45,517 bases of DNA from Saprospiraceae bacterium (GCA_022841505.1 JALHRK010000009.1:1-45517), one strand, 5' to 3'; counted from the first letter of the stretch, positions 18,348 to 29,250 are shown. Numbers and translations are program-made. Notes: generated from the sequence alone by a model not told the origin.

Positions 18348-19097
18348 CTATCGATTTGCTTTTTTGTGAAGTTCTTCATTTTCTAATGCATACTTTAAAT
18401 TAGCTTCGGCCAAAGCTTCAGCACTGTAAACGCCTCTTTCATTGATTCTTGCTCCTATATAGAATTCTTGTGGATTAATTTGATGGCAATTTTCTAAACC
18501 AATATTATTACCTATTTGATGCATAAACACTTGTAGTGCAGAAGATGAGGGGGCACGAATCCCGATTGTTTGAAAATAGTGGCCTTGCTGGTCTTTACGG
18601 AAGTTCAAGAGATAAATTATGCCCTCCAAGTTTAAAATTTCTCTACGAGCCTTTTCAAGCTGCAAGAGGCGTTGCGGTAGTAGGAGCCAATCACAGGCAG
18701 AATAAATTGCTTCTGGTGTTTCGTTATCATGCCTATCTTGCCGAACTTCATTCAGTCTACCATACGCAAGCATTTCACTGAACCATGAAGATTGACTAAA
18801 CGAGTCAGTATCTTCCAATTTTCGCGCCAGTCGATCACCCTGTTTGTAATACTCTTCGCTTACCGTACGCCACTCGGTAATTCCCATCTCGCTTCTAGTT
18901 TTTTCAATAAAATCCTCTATTAGATCCACCGATGTTACGCGAACGGCAAGACTATAAATGAAATATCCATCCTCGTTTTCGATTACGTTACCAATTGCAA
19001 CTAAATCGCATTGCAATTGCTCCGCAATTCGAATGAGCTTGCCAAACCAAAAGCATGTATTTATTATCCACTCACATGTGAAGTAATAGTACATCAA
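18348..19097 (-). CDS. Hypothetical protein; candidate immunity protein for the RHS C-terminal tip
   Basis: 249-aa ORF starting 18 bp after the RHS stop, same strand; position typical of polymorphic-toxin immunity genes. Confidence 0.55.
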   Translation of the reverse strand: MMYYYFTCEWIINTCFWFGKLIRIAEQLQCDLVAIGNVIENEDGYFIYSLAVRVTSVDLIEDFIEKTRSEMGITEWRTVSEEYYKQGDRLARKLEDTDSFSQSSWFSEMLAYGRLNEVRQDRHDNETPEAIYSACDWLLLPQRLLQLEKARREILNLEGIIYLLNFRKDQQGHYFQTIGIRAPSSSALQVFMHQIGNNIGLENCHQINPQEFYIGARINERGVYSAEALAEANLKYALENEELHKKANR

Positions 19098-19115
19098 TGA
19101 ACTCCTTCCTATAAA

Positions 19116-22100
19116 TCATATGAAAACTCTTGTCAACTCTCGAACAACCAAAGGATCAATACAATTAACACTGATATTCAGAACGGTTTGCGTCGATTCT
19201 GGACACTCATGTGGGAGTATTATATAAGGATTTGCGCCAGCATTTATCTCTCGTATATAAGGCGCAAGTTCTGAGTTAATTCCAAAGAAGATGATGTTAG
19301 TGAAACGGAAGTCTCCTCTAGAAACTTTTCCACTGTCAGAAACTTTCTCCATCCACTGTAACTTTTTAGTCTTGGCTTCAACCTCTGCATCAAGAGTTAG
19401 TAAACCTTTGCCATCTAACCCTTTGCATGGAAGTACACCCGGCGCACTATAGAACTGTCCAGCATGGTAGATTTCCTCGACAAGTGTACCTATCATGTCT
19501 GCTCGTGTGTAATGACTTGGATGCCTGAGTATAATTTGTCTAATCGACTTACGGAACTGTCCAAAATCAGGAGCCGATGGATCAAACGTTATGGGTACCG
19601 ACTGTGGAGATGGTATCGCATTGTAGAATAGAATTTCCTCAAAACCTGAGTAACATCTTAACCAACATAGTATATCTATATCGCTTTGGAATGGTTTTTC
19701 GCTTGTAGGTTCACCAGGTCCCGCATCATAACCACATCCGCAGCCAATATCATTATCTCTTCTAGGTGTATCTGGTATGGTTGGATTTTGTAAACCCTGT
19801 AATGCTGCATACAATAAGAGCCAGATTTTCCACCAGTCGTTATTTCCCCCTCGTCTGTCTGTTTGCGTAGCAGCATCTATAAGTTCCTGCTGTGTATAAT
19901 TTCTACCTGGAATTAAATTAAGAGCTACTTCAAAGTTCTTGATTTGTTCAGGCGAGTAGTTGGGAAATATTGATTCTAAGCACACTCCCTCAACCAACAC
20001 GCAGAATGGGTTTATCGTGCCGTACCCGCTTGGATCTGTCCAATTGGTAGAATTGCCCTCAACATAACTATAGCTGTTGAGGCTCATCGGCCTATCCGCC
20101 ATCCCCTCGAACGGATCGAGGCTCATGAACACACCCAAGGTTGGGTTGTAGTAGCGGGCGCGGAGGTAGAGTAAGCTGTTGTCATCCGTCGGCTCACCTG
20201 TGAAGCCGTAATCGGTCTGGTTTGTGCCTGTTGCGCTGAACGGATTGCCAATCGGGTCATACTGGCGGGTCTCTTGCACCGTGATCGCTTTATTAACCAC
20301 ACTGCGCACGCTTCCCAGGCCATCTTGCAGCATGAATCGATCCTCATTCACCATGTGAATGCCCATTGGGCTATGGACATAACGTGTGGTCGTACTGCCG
20401 GTTGTCTCCTGCAACACAACGGGCAGCCCTGGCTGAAGGTCGAGCAGGTACTTCGTGACGTTCGCCCCGACGGTCTGCTGAATCCGGTTGCCTGCGCCAT
20501 CATACTTGTACTGGGGGTTGACCACTCCATTAGTCGCGCTCAACAGGCGGTTCGCCCGATCCCAGGTCATCACGCCAACGCCATTGGCTGTGGTCAGGTT
20601 GCCGTTATTGTCGTAACCATAGGTGTTGGTGCCATCCGCCGTGAGGCGATTGGCGTTATCAAAGGTATAGTTAGTCGTCGTTGGCGCTCCACCAATAGTC
20701 GCGACCTGCTGGGTGCGATTGCCCGCTCGGTCGTATTTATACGTGTATTGGCGGGAGGGTGTAATTCCAGCGTAACCCGCGCTCAAGAGGCGGGAGAGTT
20801 TGTCATATCCGTAAGTGATCGTCCGCTCATCGTAGGTGGTGTTGAGCACCTTAATTTGCTTGAAGCGGATGGTATCATAGGGGCCGATATGCTGCTGTCC
20901 CCGGTTGCGGATGTCCAGGACATGCGAACCGCCTCGATTGAGGACGAGATTAATGACCCGTTCGCCGGAAGCACCATAGTTATCGAAGGTTTCCCAGAAT
21001 GCTCCATCGATATAGATGTCAAAAATGCCATGATCGGGGGCGACCCCCATCGTCAATTCGACCTCACTACCCGAGAAGGTGATCGCCATCGCTGCAAAGG
21101 GGTCGGTCGTCAGTTTAAAGACACCGCTGGTTGTCCAGGTTCCGCGATAATAACTCACGGCGGGGTCGCTGATGCCAATTGTGCTGACGGTCGTAGAGGG
21201 ATGAGCCACTTTTTCAATCGCCTGGGTGCGGTTGCCACGTTTATCGACATTGTATTGGAATCGCGCCAGCGTCCGATTGCGTTCATGATGCTGAAGTTCC
21301 CGCAGTCGCCCGCCAGCATCGTAGGCATAGTGACTTTCCATCCCGTTAATGTATCCACCCGATATATTGTGCGCATAACTGTTGCGTACCGCCGCCGCCA
21401 ACCGTCCCGCTTGATCGTAAAGGAACTGGGTCTGCTGGTTGCTGCCATAACCCATGGCGGTTAACTGACCTTTGGTATCGTAAGTATAGTTAACCTCAGT
21501 GGCCGCTACGGTGAGCTTGGTACGCAATCCGCCCGCGTCATACTGGTAGCTCACGGTCTCTGATGGCCCATCTGGTGTACCGTCGGCATTGCTGTCAGTG
21601 GTAAAAGTGGCTGCCTTGAGGTGGTGGAGATCGTCATATTGATAATCAGTCGTTCGGATGGGTATCACATTGGAAACGGGTCCAAATTCGCTCATCTTGC
21701 TGCGGTTGCCCATCGCATCAAATGTGAATTTGACGTCTGGCGTATTCCCCGGGCTGCCATATTTGATATTGGCAGGACGGCCCAACCGATCAAAATTACG
21801 CTCTGTTGTGATCCCTTTGGGATCAATCAGAAGGTTTTGGGTAGCACCCGTTGTCAGGTCCAGATAGCGTGTCTGACGGATCAGATTCCGATCATTGGCA
21901 GGGGGATTCAGATCGATGAGGTTACCCCCGCCATCTTCCCAACGCCCATCGGTAGCGTCCCAGACCCAATTGGCCGGATCAGTGGCTCCCTGTTGAACGT
22001 AATTGATGATGTGTTTGATTCGCCGATCTGTGCGATCATGGGCGTAGCGGGTCACGATGCCGCGTGGATCCCGCAAATCAATCATGCGACCCGCTTTATC

Positions 22101-25100
22101 ATAGGTCACCAGAACAATGATGTTTTCGTCGTTGTTCGTCCCGTGCGCAATGGCAGTCCCATTGCTTTTTTCCCAGCGTTTCTGCCCAACGGCATCGTCC
22201 CAGACCCATAACGCAGGGTCTTCGCCCTGATCGACAAAGCCCTGAATCACGCGCGTGCGGCGGCGCAGGTCGTCGTAGCGATACTGCGTGACCGCATTTT
22301 CCGGGTTCGTGATGGACTGAACCTGCCCATCCTTAGAGTAGGCTGTGGTTGAGACGCTGCCAACCGGATTGGTAACTGTGACCTGCCGACTGGCAAGATC
22401 GTAGGTGTAGAGCGTAATCAGGTTGCGGTCATTGTTGTGGCCGTTACTGGTCGGTACAAATAACCAGTTGCCACTGCCATCTTTGGCATCCGGTGAAATT
22501 GGCTGCCCGCCGCTATCCACCAGCACCACGTAATTCTGAATGCTGCGCAGTACCCGCCCGGCTTTGTCGTAACAGGTATACGAAGTGGTGGCGAGAGGGC
22601 TGTTTGCAGCCTGCGTGAGGGTTAACCGACGACCTGTTTTGTCGTAGGTGAACGCCGTCTGCGTGCCTCGCGTATCCGTCGTTGAAATGATCTGACTGCT
22701 GATGTTGTAAATCGTAGTGCTGCTTAAATCTTCGTCAGGGGTATTGGCATTGAAGCTGCCATCCATGTAGTTGGCGGTGGTTTTTGTGCGCCGTCCTGCG
22801 GCATCGTATTCGTAGCGCGTTTCAACGCCAGCAGCATCGCGTTCGCGAATAACCTGCCCGGCCAGATCGTAGGTCGTAACGGTGATGCGATTTTGATCCA
22901 TGTCCGTACCGAAGATGATGGCATTATTCGCGCCGTCTTCCCAACGGGGCGGGATCGCTCCAGCATCCCAAATCCAGTTGGCCGGATTGGTCGTGCCTTG
23001 CGGGACATAATTGACAACAGTCCTCGTTCGACGGCCTAATGCATCGTAAACATAAATCGTTGCATTGTTCCGGTGGTCAATCGTCTTTGAGACGCGCCCC
23101 TGCCCATCATATTCGCTTGAGGCAATAATATTCTGGTCATTATCGGTACCGTGAACAATCGCGGTTGTCCCGTTATTCTTTTTCCAACCGTTATTCCAGA
23201 CCCACAGTGCAGGATCCTCGCCCTGGTCAACAAAGTTCGTCACGGTGCGGATCACCCGCCCGGTACTGTCGTAAACCGTTCGTGCGACACGATTGAACGG
23301 GTCTTTCGTTTCGAGGACTCGTCCATTGCCATCATAGGTTGTCCCTGTCATCAGGTCTTCGTCGGCGACAGTGCTTGGCACGTAGCTCGAACTTCGGGGG
23401 TCGTTGACACCCCCATCCTGGGCGGTGGTCTTGGGATTAACAATTGTTTTGACCTGACGCCCCAACCCGTCATACCCCTGCCAGGTTTGAATACCCATGG
23501 CATCCTGGTTATACAGCAGGCGTCCTTTTTCATCGTAGGCGGTAATCGTGACCAGATCCTTGTCAGGGTTCCCGACCGCTGAGTAGCCACTTAAGTCCGG
23601 GTCCGATGCAAGGTCATAATTCGGCGTGTTGGCACTGCGAATGGTCTTCACCTGCCGCCCCAGCGTGTCGTAGCCGAACAGGGTGTAATCCCACTGCTGG
23701 GTGGGTCGATTTTCCATCAGACGAGCGCTGCGAATCACCCGCCCCATCTTGTCGTAGGTGGTTTCATCGATTAAATCACGATCCGGGTCGGCGCTGATGG
23801 TGTAGCTGGCTGAACGCGGGTCATTGGCCGCAACATAGCCGACATCCCCCGGCTTATATTGTAAAGTCGCGCTGTCCTTGGCCGTCCGTACAACCTTCTT
23901 GGGGCGATTAAGTTCATCATAAACCGTAAATGTCACATTCCGCAGCACGTCAACCGTCTTGACCAGATTCCCGGCAGCATCGTACTGTTGTTCCGTTATC
24001 CGATTCTGGTCGTTATTGCCGTGATTGACCGGATTGTTCGTCGTGTATTCCCAGCGATTATTGTTCCAAATCCAGGCAGCGGGATCCGTTACCGGACTGC
24101 CTTGAGGGGTGTAATTGGCAATCGTGCGGATCAAGCGTCCGGCGAGATCATAGACCAAACGGGTAACACTGCCTAAAACATCGGTTTGGCTCTCAACCAA
24201 TCCGCGACTATTGTAGATAGTGTCCGTGACTAAATTCTCGGTATTATCCGCCCCGTGATAGCTGTCAAATGCGCTGCGAGCGACGGTATAAGGATTGGTA
24301 ATCCCAACGACGGGCTTGTAGTTGGTGATCGTGCGAATCACCCGGTTCATCGCGTCGTAAACGGTTACAGTTCTCTGGAAAAGGGCTGTTCGGCTGTTAG
24401 TCGTGACCTTGATGCGCCGTCCCATAGGATCGTATTCATAGGCGGTCACAGGGTTTATGGTGGCGTTGCTGAGTTGGCTTATATCGCGAATGCTCGTCGT
24501 CGTGAGGACATTCCCGGCTGCGTCATACTCGGTTATCGTCCCACAACAATCCCCCACCAGGCTGTTTTGCTGAGACTTGACGACCCGCCCACTCCGATCA
24601 TAGGTGTAGGTGGTCGTGATCGAATTCGCGCCTGCTCCAACCACATCCTTTTGGGTCATCTGCTTGAGCAAGCCATTCCCGTTGCCCGAAGCATAATAGC
24701 TGCGAATCCCCTGTTGAACCAGAGAAGCGTCCAGGGGGCTGAGGCTGCTTTCCTCGAGTACTCGCCCTCGGCTGTCATACATGAACTCCTGCCAGCGCAC
24801 GACATCTTCAATATCGCCACTGACAACGCCGAGGTCGATGATGTGAACCGTATCGACATAGAACTCCGCACTGCCGCCGACCAGGCTGTCCACGATAAAC
24901 TGCAAGCTTACGCCGGAGGTCGAGGCAGCGGGTTTATAAACGATCCGCAGCGTTTCCCAGACATTGGAACTGGTGGTCAATTTGCTAAAGATCGTGCCTG
25001 AACCTGCAAAAGCTCGCATCTGAATCGTGCCTTTGGCGGCATAGACTCGGGCCATCATCAGATAAGTGCGGTTGGCGGTCAAAGCCCAGGCGGCACTCCC

Positions 25101-28100
25101 AATCCCTGCTCCGGTGGTTGTGGCGGTCACATGGCGATAATAATCCCCTGTGTCCACGCGCGGACGGCGCACATTTGTACTGGGCGTATTCACGGGCGTC
25201 CAACTGGTATCCAATTCCATATCACCATTGACGGCTAACTCGCGTGTCAAGAGAATGGAAACGCTGTCCACGTAAAACGTGGCGGCACCCCCCAGGCTGA
25301 CGAACTGGAGCTTTTTAGTGGGGATATCCACCGCGGGCGTATAGATTGCGCTGAGGGTCTGCCAGGCACCTGTTTCGGCGGTGCTGACGTCAAAAGCTGT
25401 GACGCCTGGGACTTGCATTTTGACACTGCCGCTGACCGGATACACCCGTGCCCGGATCGTATAGGTCTGGTTGGCAAGCATACTCCAGGTGTTGCCCTCG
25501 GTACCCTGGCCTGCTGTCGTGGCAACCACATAACGGGAGTACGTGCCCGCATCGGCCATCGTGCTCGATCTTTGGCTGGTTGCCCCATTAACGGCTGTCC
25601 AGCTGCTGTCAAGCTCCATACTCCCGTTGACCGCCAGTTCGGCCTCGGTCGTGATCGACACGGAATCCACATAGAACTCCGCACCCCCACCTGATGAAAC
25701 GAACTGAAGATTTCTGCCTAGATTATTGCTGCCAGGGGTGTAAGTAGCGCTCAGAGTTTCCCAGGCCCCGGTGCCAGTGGTGATTTTGTCAAAAGCGGCT
25801 ACCCCAGGAACCTGCAGCTTGACCACACCGCTGACCGGATACACCCGTGCGGTGATGGTATATGTTTGATTAGCGATCAAATCCCAGGCGTTGCCCTGGA
25901 TGCCATAACCCACACTTGTAGTCGCTACATGACGAGCGTGGTCGCCGCCATCCACTTTGGCGCTTAAGCGCTCATTAACGGCGGGGCTGCCGACGTTCGT
26001 CCAGTTACTATCGGCTTCCATGCTCCCATTGGTGATTAATTCCGTAGCACTGTTGGAAACCAGGATCATCGTCGGCTGACGCGAATTGGCGTCGTAAAGG
26101 TAGGTCGTCTTGCGCCCTTCTGCGTCGGTAGAATCTTTCAGCGTATCATTGGGATTGTAGCTGAACGCCGTTTGATTGTTGAGTGCATCCGTCACTTGGT
26201 CGAGACGTTTGCCATCTAAACCCCAAGCTAATTTTGTCGTATTGCCATTGGCATCTTTCTGGGAGGATGGGCGATAATCCAGATTGAGCCGCTGTTCGCG
26301 GGCATTGCCGAGCGCATCCTTTGGCCCCAGATAAACGCCTCCCGCAAACTGATGGGTGGTCAGGAATTGATCGGTAGAGGGGTCGATCACCTTTTCCGTC
26401 GTAACATTCTCCCCCTGCGGTTGGAAATCATAGCGTGTTGCGACCAATGGGCTTCCCGCACCCTGAATGCCGAGTTCTTGGGTCATATTTGCCAATACAG
26501 GATTGGTTTCAATGATCGACACGCCGTCTACATAGAATTCCGTGTTGGCCGCTACGCCGAGAAATTGAAGTTTATGATTTTGGGAGGTGGACGTTGGAAT
26601 AACTGCCGGCATCGTTAGCGTTTGCCAGGAACCTATTGGGCTGGCAATAATTTGATCTGTGAACGCCGTCGTCCCCCCAACGGTCATTTTGACCGATCCG
26701 CTTCCACTGACCAGATAAATCTTGGCGGTAATGTTATAAGTTCGTCCTGCTATTAATTTCCAGGCATTTCCTTCGATTCCATGGCCGATGATCGTCGTCT
26801 TTACATAGCGTGCATAAGTTCCATTGTACTTTTGGACGCTGGAGCGTTGATTAATGGGCGTACCAACACTACTCCAATCGCTGTCCAGTTCCATATCCCC
26901 ATTCTTGGCGAGCTGCGTGTCGTAACTATACGTAAGACGTTTGAGGGTCAGACTGCTATCCGGTGTGCCATCCCCACTCGTATCCACCGATGGCGAACGA
27001 ACCTCGGTCAGAAAATTCAATAAGTTAGCCGCAGTCTCAGGCCCATCCTGACCATAATAATCGTAAACCCAGGACTTTCCGCGTACGTCAATCACTTGGC
27101 TTAACAGCGCCCCGGTGCCATTGGGCTTATCCGCAATATACGAAAACGTAATAAAATTCCCGTTGGGGGAAAGCGTATCCAATCCTGTGGCATTCTGATC
27201 TCCAACATACCGGAGTTTTCGTCGTGCAAAGGCATCGGGATGGGTGTCGCGGTTATAGGTGAATTGCAGCGCACGTCCATAACCGTCCTCTACCCGTTTC
27301 AGCCGCCCGTCCAAATCGGCCCCATCACTTGGTTTGTAATACTCGTATAGCCATTTCTCCCCGTTCGGCCAGGTACGCGAGAGCAAACGCTTGCTGCTGT
27401 TAAAAATATACGTCGATTGATCGGATGCCGTCAGGGTATAGCGTGCATCCGTGCTGCCCGGATTAACGTCAATCACCGAATTCGAGCCTGCATCGCCCGT
27501 GTATTGGTTGGAGGTGCCAACCTGAGTGAAATGGGCTTGGCTACCGTTTGGCAATCGAACAATGAGTTTACCTGACACACTATCGTCGATTAAGCTGTCA
27601 TGGTTGTGCGTCCAACCTAACCCCATGCCCGTATATTGACCCAATTTACTTTGTCGGAAGGTACGGGTAAAAGCCAGCGATCCAGCGGGTGTGTTCAGGC
27701 TGAGGTCAGTGACTTCCTCACGTTTTTCGCCCTTGCGGATGCTGGTTGGAAAGGGAATGACATGCTCATCATCGCCAATGTAGCAAATTGGGCAATAGGA
27801 TGAACCCTCGTGATTCGGCGCATTCAGAATTCCAGGTGATGACCAATTCGGGAAAAGAAGCTCACCTGACGGCTCAATCGAGAGTGCTTGGGAATTACTG
27901 CCATTTGCATTGATCCGATAGATCTTTGCATATGTCGAAGATAAATAGCCAGAAAATGCTATATACCCACCATCAGACGACCAAGTTGGGTAGTCGTCGT
28001 GCTCAGTGCCAGTCGATCCACTTGTTAGTGCAACTGGGCTAGTTGACCCGTCGCTATCTACAACGTATATTCTGCTTACAGCAGACCCTCCAGGTGGTTT

Positions 28101-28667
28101 TCGTTGAAAGGCGATTTTGGTACCGTCGGGTGACCAACTTGGGAAGGAGTCAATTTGGTCTGAAACGTCAGCAGTCAGAGGAACGGCTAAATTACCTGTC
28201 GGATCACCTGTGATTGCATCCATAATCCAGATGTTAATTCCTGTAGTGCCACCTGGAGCATTTCTTTGGAAGGCAATTTTAGTGCCATCCGGTGACCAAG
28301 CTGGCTGAGAGCCGTTATTTGTAAGTTGAACTGCGGTAACACCACCTATATTTTTGACATAAATACCTGTAGTAGTAAAAAAGGCAATCTTAGTGCTGTC
28401 AGGCGACCATGTAGGATGGAAGCCAACGTTATGAAATTGCGGTGGACTAACGGCACCAGCCGCAGGCATGATAAACAGGCCGCCCTGTTGTCCCGAGGAT
28501 ACATTATATCTTGCAAAAACAATTTGAGTCCGATCCGGTGACCAAGCAGGATGATAAGAGTAGTTGAAGCCACTAGAACTGGTCAGGGGGCTTGAAATAG
28601 CACCATCATCAGGATTTAGAGTACGAATTGTAACACTTTGAGCAAAAACGATTTTCTCAGAAGCCAT
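19116..28667 (-). CDS. Giant RHS/YD-repeat protein with TolB-like propeller N-terminus, carbohydrate-binding-like inserts and variable C-terminal tip
   Basis: 3183 aa. SWSPDGTKIAF-type repeats at the N-terminus; DUF6531-like GSSYCPICYIGDDEHVIPFPTSIRKGEKREEVTDLSLNTPAGSLAFTRTF; dozens of YD-type repeats; RHS core end YGFTGEPTDDNSLLYLRARYYNPTLGVFMSLDPFEGMADRPMSLNSYSYVEGNSTNWTDPSGYG. Confidence 0.93.
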   Translation of the reverse strand: MASEKIVFAQSVTIRTLNPDDGAISSPLTSSSGFNYSYHPAWSPDRTQIVFARYNVSSGQQGGLFIMPAAGAVSPPQFHNVGFHPTWSPDSTKIAFFTTTGIYVKNIGGVTAVQLTNNGSQPAWSPDGTKIAFQRNAPGGTTGINIWIMDAITGDPTGNLAVPLTADVSDQIDSFPSWSPDGTKIAFQRKPPGGSAVSRIYVVDSDGSTSPVALTSGSTGTEHDDYPTWSSDGGYIAFSGYLSSTYAKIYRINANGSNSQALSIEPSGELLFPNWSSPGILNAPNHEGSSYCPICYIGDDEHVIPFPTSIRKGEKREEVTDLSLNTPAGSLAFTRTFRQSKLGQYTGMGLGWTHNHDSLIDDSVSGKLIVRLPNGSQAHFTQVGTSNQYTGDAGSNSVIDVNPGSTDARYTLTASDQSTYIFNSSKRLLSRTWPNGEKWLYEYYKPSDGADLDGRLKRVEDGYGRALQFTYNRDTHPDAFARRKLRYVGDQNATGLDTLSPNGNFITFSYIADKPNGTGALLSQVIDVRGKSWVYDYYGQDGPETAANLLNFLTEVRSPSVDTSGDGTPDSSLTLKRLTYSYDTQLAKNGDMELDSDWSSVGTPINQRSSVQKYNGTYARYVKTTIIGHGIEGNAWKLIAGRTYNITAKIYLVSGSGSVKMTVGGTTAFTDQIIASPIGSWQTLTMPAVIPTSTSQNHKLQFLGVAANTEFYVDGVSIIETNPVLANMTQELGIQGAGSPLVATRYDFQPQGENVTTEKVIDPSTDQFLTTHQFAGGVYLGPKDALGNAREQRLNLDYRPSSQKDANGNTTKLAWGLDGKRLDQVTDALNNQTAFSYNPNDTLKDSTDAEGRKTTYLYDANSRQPTMILVSNSATELITNGSMEADSNWTNVGSPAVNERLSAKVDGGDHARHVATTSVGYGIQGNAWDLIANQTYTITARVYPVSGVVKLQVPGVAAFDKITTGTGAWETLSATYTPGSNNLGRNLQFVSSGGGAEFYVDSVSITTEAELAVNGSMELDSSWTAVNGATSQRSSTMADAGTYSRYVVATTAGQGTEGNTWSMLANQTYTIRARVYPVSGSVKMQVPGVTAFDVSTAETGAWQTLSAIYTPAVDIPTKKLQFVSLGGAATFYVDSVSILLTRELAVNGDMELDTSWTPVNTPSTNVRRPRVDTGDYYRHVTATTTGAGIGSAAWALTANRTYLMMARVYAAKGTIQMRAFAGSGTIFSKLTTSSNVWETLRIVYKPAASTSGVSLQFIVDSLVGGSAEFYVDTVHIIDLGVVSGDIEDVVRWQEFMYDSRGRVLEESSLSPLDASLVQQGIRSYYASGNGNGLLKQMTQKDVVGAGANSITTTYTYDRSGRVVKSQQNSLVGDCCGTITEYDAAGNVLTTTSIRDISQLSNATINPVTAYEYDPMGRRIKVTTNSRTALFQRTVTVYDAMNRVIRTITNYKPVVGITNPYTVARSAFDSYHGADNTENLVTDTIYNSRGLVESQTDVLGSVTRLVYDLAGRLIRTIANYTPQGSPVTDPAAWIWNNNRWEYTTNNPVNHGNNDQNRITEQQYDAAGNLVKTVDVLRNVTFTVYDELNRPKKVVRTAKDSATLQYKPGDVGYVAANDPRSASYTISADPDRDLIDETTYDKMGRVIRSARLMENRPTQQWDYTLFGYDTLGRQVKTIRSANTPNYDLASDPDLSGYSAVGNPDKDLVTITAYDEKGRLLYNQDAMGIQTWQGYDGLGRQVKTIVNPKTTAQDGGVNDPRSSSYVPSTVADEDLMTGTTYDGNGRVLETKDPFNRVARTVYDSTGRVIRTVTNFVDQGEDPALWVWNNGWKKNNGTTAIVHGTDNDQNIIASSEYDGQGRVSKTIDHRNNATIYVYDALGRRTRTVVNYVPQGTTNPANWIWDAGAIPPRWEDGANNAIIFGTDMDQNRITVTTYDLAGQVIRERDAAGVETRYEYDAAGRRTKTTANYMDGSFNANTPDEDLSSTTIYNISSQIISTTDTRGTQTAFTYDKTGRRLTLTQAANSPLATTSYTCYDKAGRVLRSIQNYVVLVDSGGQPISPDAKDGSGNWLFVPTSNGHNNDRNLITLYTYDLASRQVTVTNPVGSVSTTAYSKDGQVQSITNPENAVTQYRYDDLRRRTRVIQGFVDQGEDPALWVWDDAVGQKRWEKSNGTAIAHGTNNDENIIVLVTYDKAGRMIDLRDPRGIVTRYAHDRTDRRIKHIINYVQQGATDPANWVWDATDGRWEDGGGNLIDLNPPANDRNLIRQTRYLDLTTGATQNLLIDPKGITTERNFDRLGRPANIKYGSPGNTPDVKFTFDAMGNRSKMSEFGPVSNVIPIRTTDYQYDDLHHLKAATFTTDSNADGTPDGPSETVSYQYDAGGLRTKLTVAATEVNYTYDTKGQLTAMGYGSNQQTQFLYDQAGRLAAAVRNSYAHNISGGYINGMESHYAYDAGGRLRELQHHERNRTLARFQYNVDKRGNRTQAIEKVAHPSTTVSTIGISDPAVSYYRGTWTTSGVFKLTTDPFAAMAITFSGSEVELTMGVAPDHGIFDIYIDGAFWETFDNYGASGERVINLVLNRGGSHVLDIRNRGQQHIGPYDTIRFKQIKVLNTTYDERTITYGYDKLSRLLSAGYAGITPSRQYTYKYDRAGNRTQQVATIGGAPTTTNYTFDNANRLTADGTNTYGYDNNGNLTTANGVGVMTWDRANRLLSATNGVVNPQYKYDGAGNRIQQTVGANVTKYLLDLQPGLPVVLQETTGSTTTRYVHSPMGIHMVNEDRFMLQDGLGSVRSVVNKAITVQETRQYDPIGNPFSATGTNQTDYGFTGEPTDDNSLLYLRARYYNPTLGVFMSLDPFEGMADRPMSLNSYSYVEGNSTNWTDPSGYGTINPFCVLVEGVCLESIFPNYSPEQIKNFEVALNLIPGRNYTQQELIDAATQTDRRGGNNDWWKIWLLLYAALQGLQNPTIPDTPRRDNDIGCGCGYDAGPGEPTSEKPFQSDIDILCWLRCYSGFEEILFYNAIPSPQSVPITFDPSAPDFGQFRKSIRQIILRHPSHYTRADMIGTLVEEIYHAGQFYSAPGVLPCKGLDGKGLLTLDAEVEAKTKKLQWMEKVSDSGKVSRGDFRFTNIIFFGINSELAPYIREINAGANPYIILPHECPESTQTVLNISVNCIDPLVVRELTRVFI

Positions 28668-28869
28668 AATTAAGTGCCTCTTTTATGGGATACTATCTCT
28701 GAGTGCTGTATCTCGAATCTGAGCGAGTCAGGGTGATATAAGGAATCGAGTGTATGACTTTCTTGTTTACGCCATTATCGTATCTTGGGCGGAAACCGGA
28801 TTTGAATTCCATTGACAGATCATTCGCTATAATCAGGGAAAGGTTCTTTTCTGAAAATCGAACAACTGC

Positions 28870-29250
28870 TTATTTCTTTAGTGCTTCCTGTTCCGCAATC
28901 AACCACTCAATCAATGCCTGCTGCTTGAGGATAATGTTTCGTAAACCCTCTATGGTCGTTGCGCTGCTGATGTCCTGCTCACTGACTCGGTTCGCCTCAG
29001 CCTTAGATCGAGACTGTTCCAGGCTCACTGACTGTTCGGCCTTTGCCTGCTCTTGAGCGACTTGCTCCTGCAAATAGCGCTCCCACTCAGCGAGAACTTC
29101 CGCTTCCGTGGGAACAGTCGTTTTGGGATCCCGCCACTCGCCGATCACATCCAGCGTATGGCCGAAGTCGCCATCCCCACTCCAGTGGTACTCACTGGTT
29201 GGGCGCAGTCGTCCTAAAACCAGACGAATATCAACCTCTTGAATCTTCAT
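28870..29250 (-). CDS. Small tail-assembly-like hypothetical protein
   Basis: 126 aa, charged/coiled C-terminus; adjacent to the tail-fibre-like gene with 29250 shared at the junction. Confidence 0.55.
   Translation of the reverse strand: MKIQEVDIRLVLGRLRPTSEYHWSGDGDFGHTLDVIGEWRDPKTTVPTEAEVLAEWERYLQEQVAQEQAKAEQSVSLEQSRSKAEANRVSEQDISSATTIEGLRNIILKQQALIEWLIAEQEALKK

Noticed and set aside
20274-21464. 396-aa plus-strand ORF and other long plus-strand ORFs antisense to the RHS gene (for example 24255-25001, 21621-22211, 23151-23582)
   Set aside because: They lie entirely within the 3183-aa RHS reading frame, have no recognisable domains, and arise from the codon pattern of the YD repeats.
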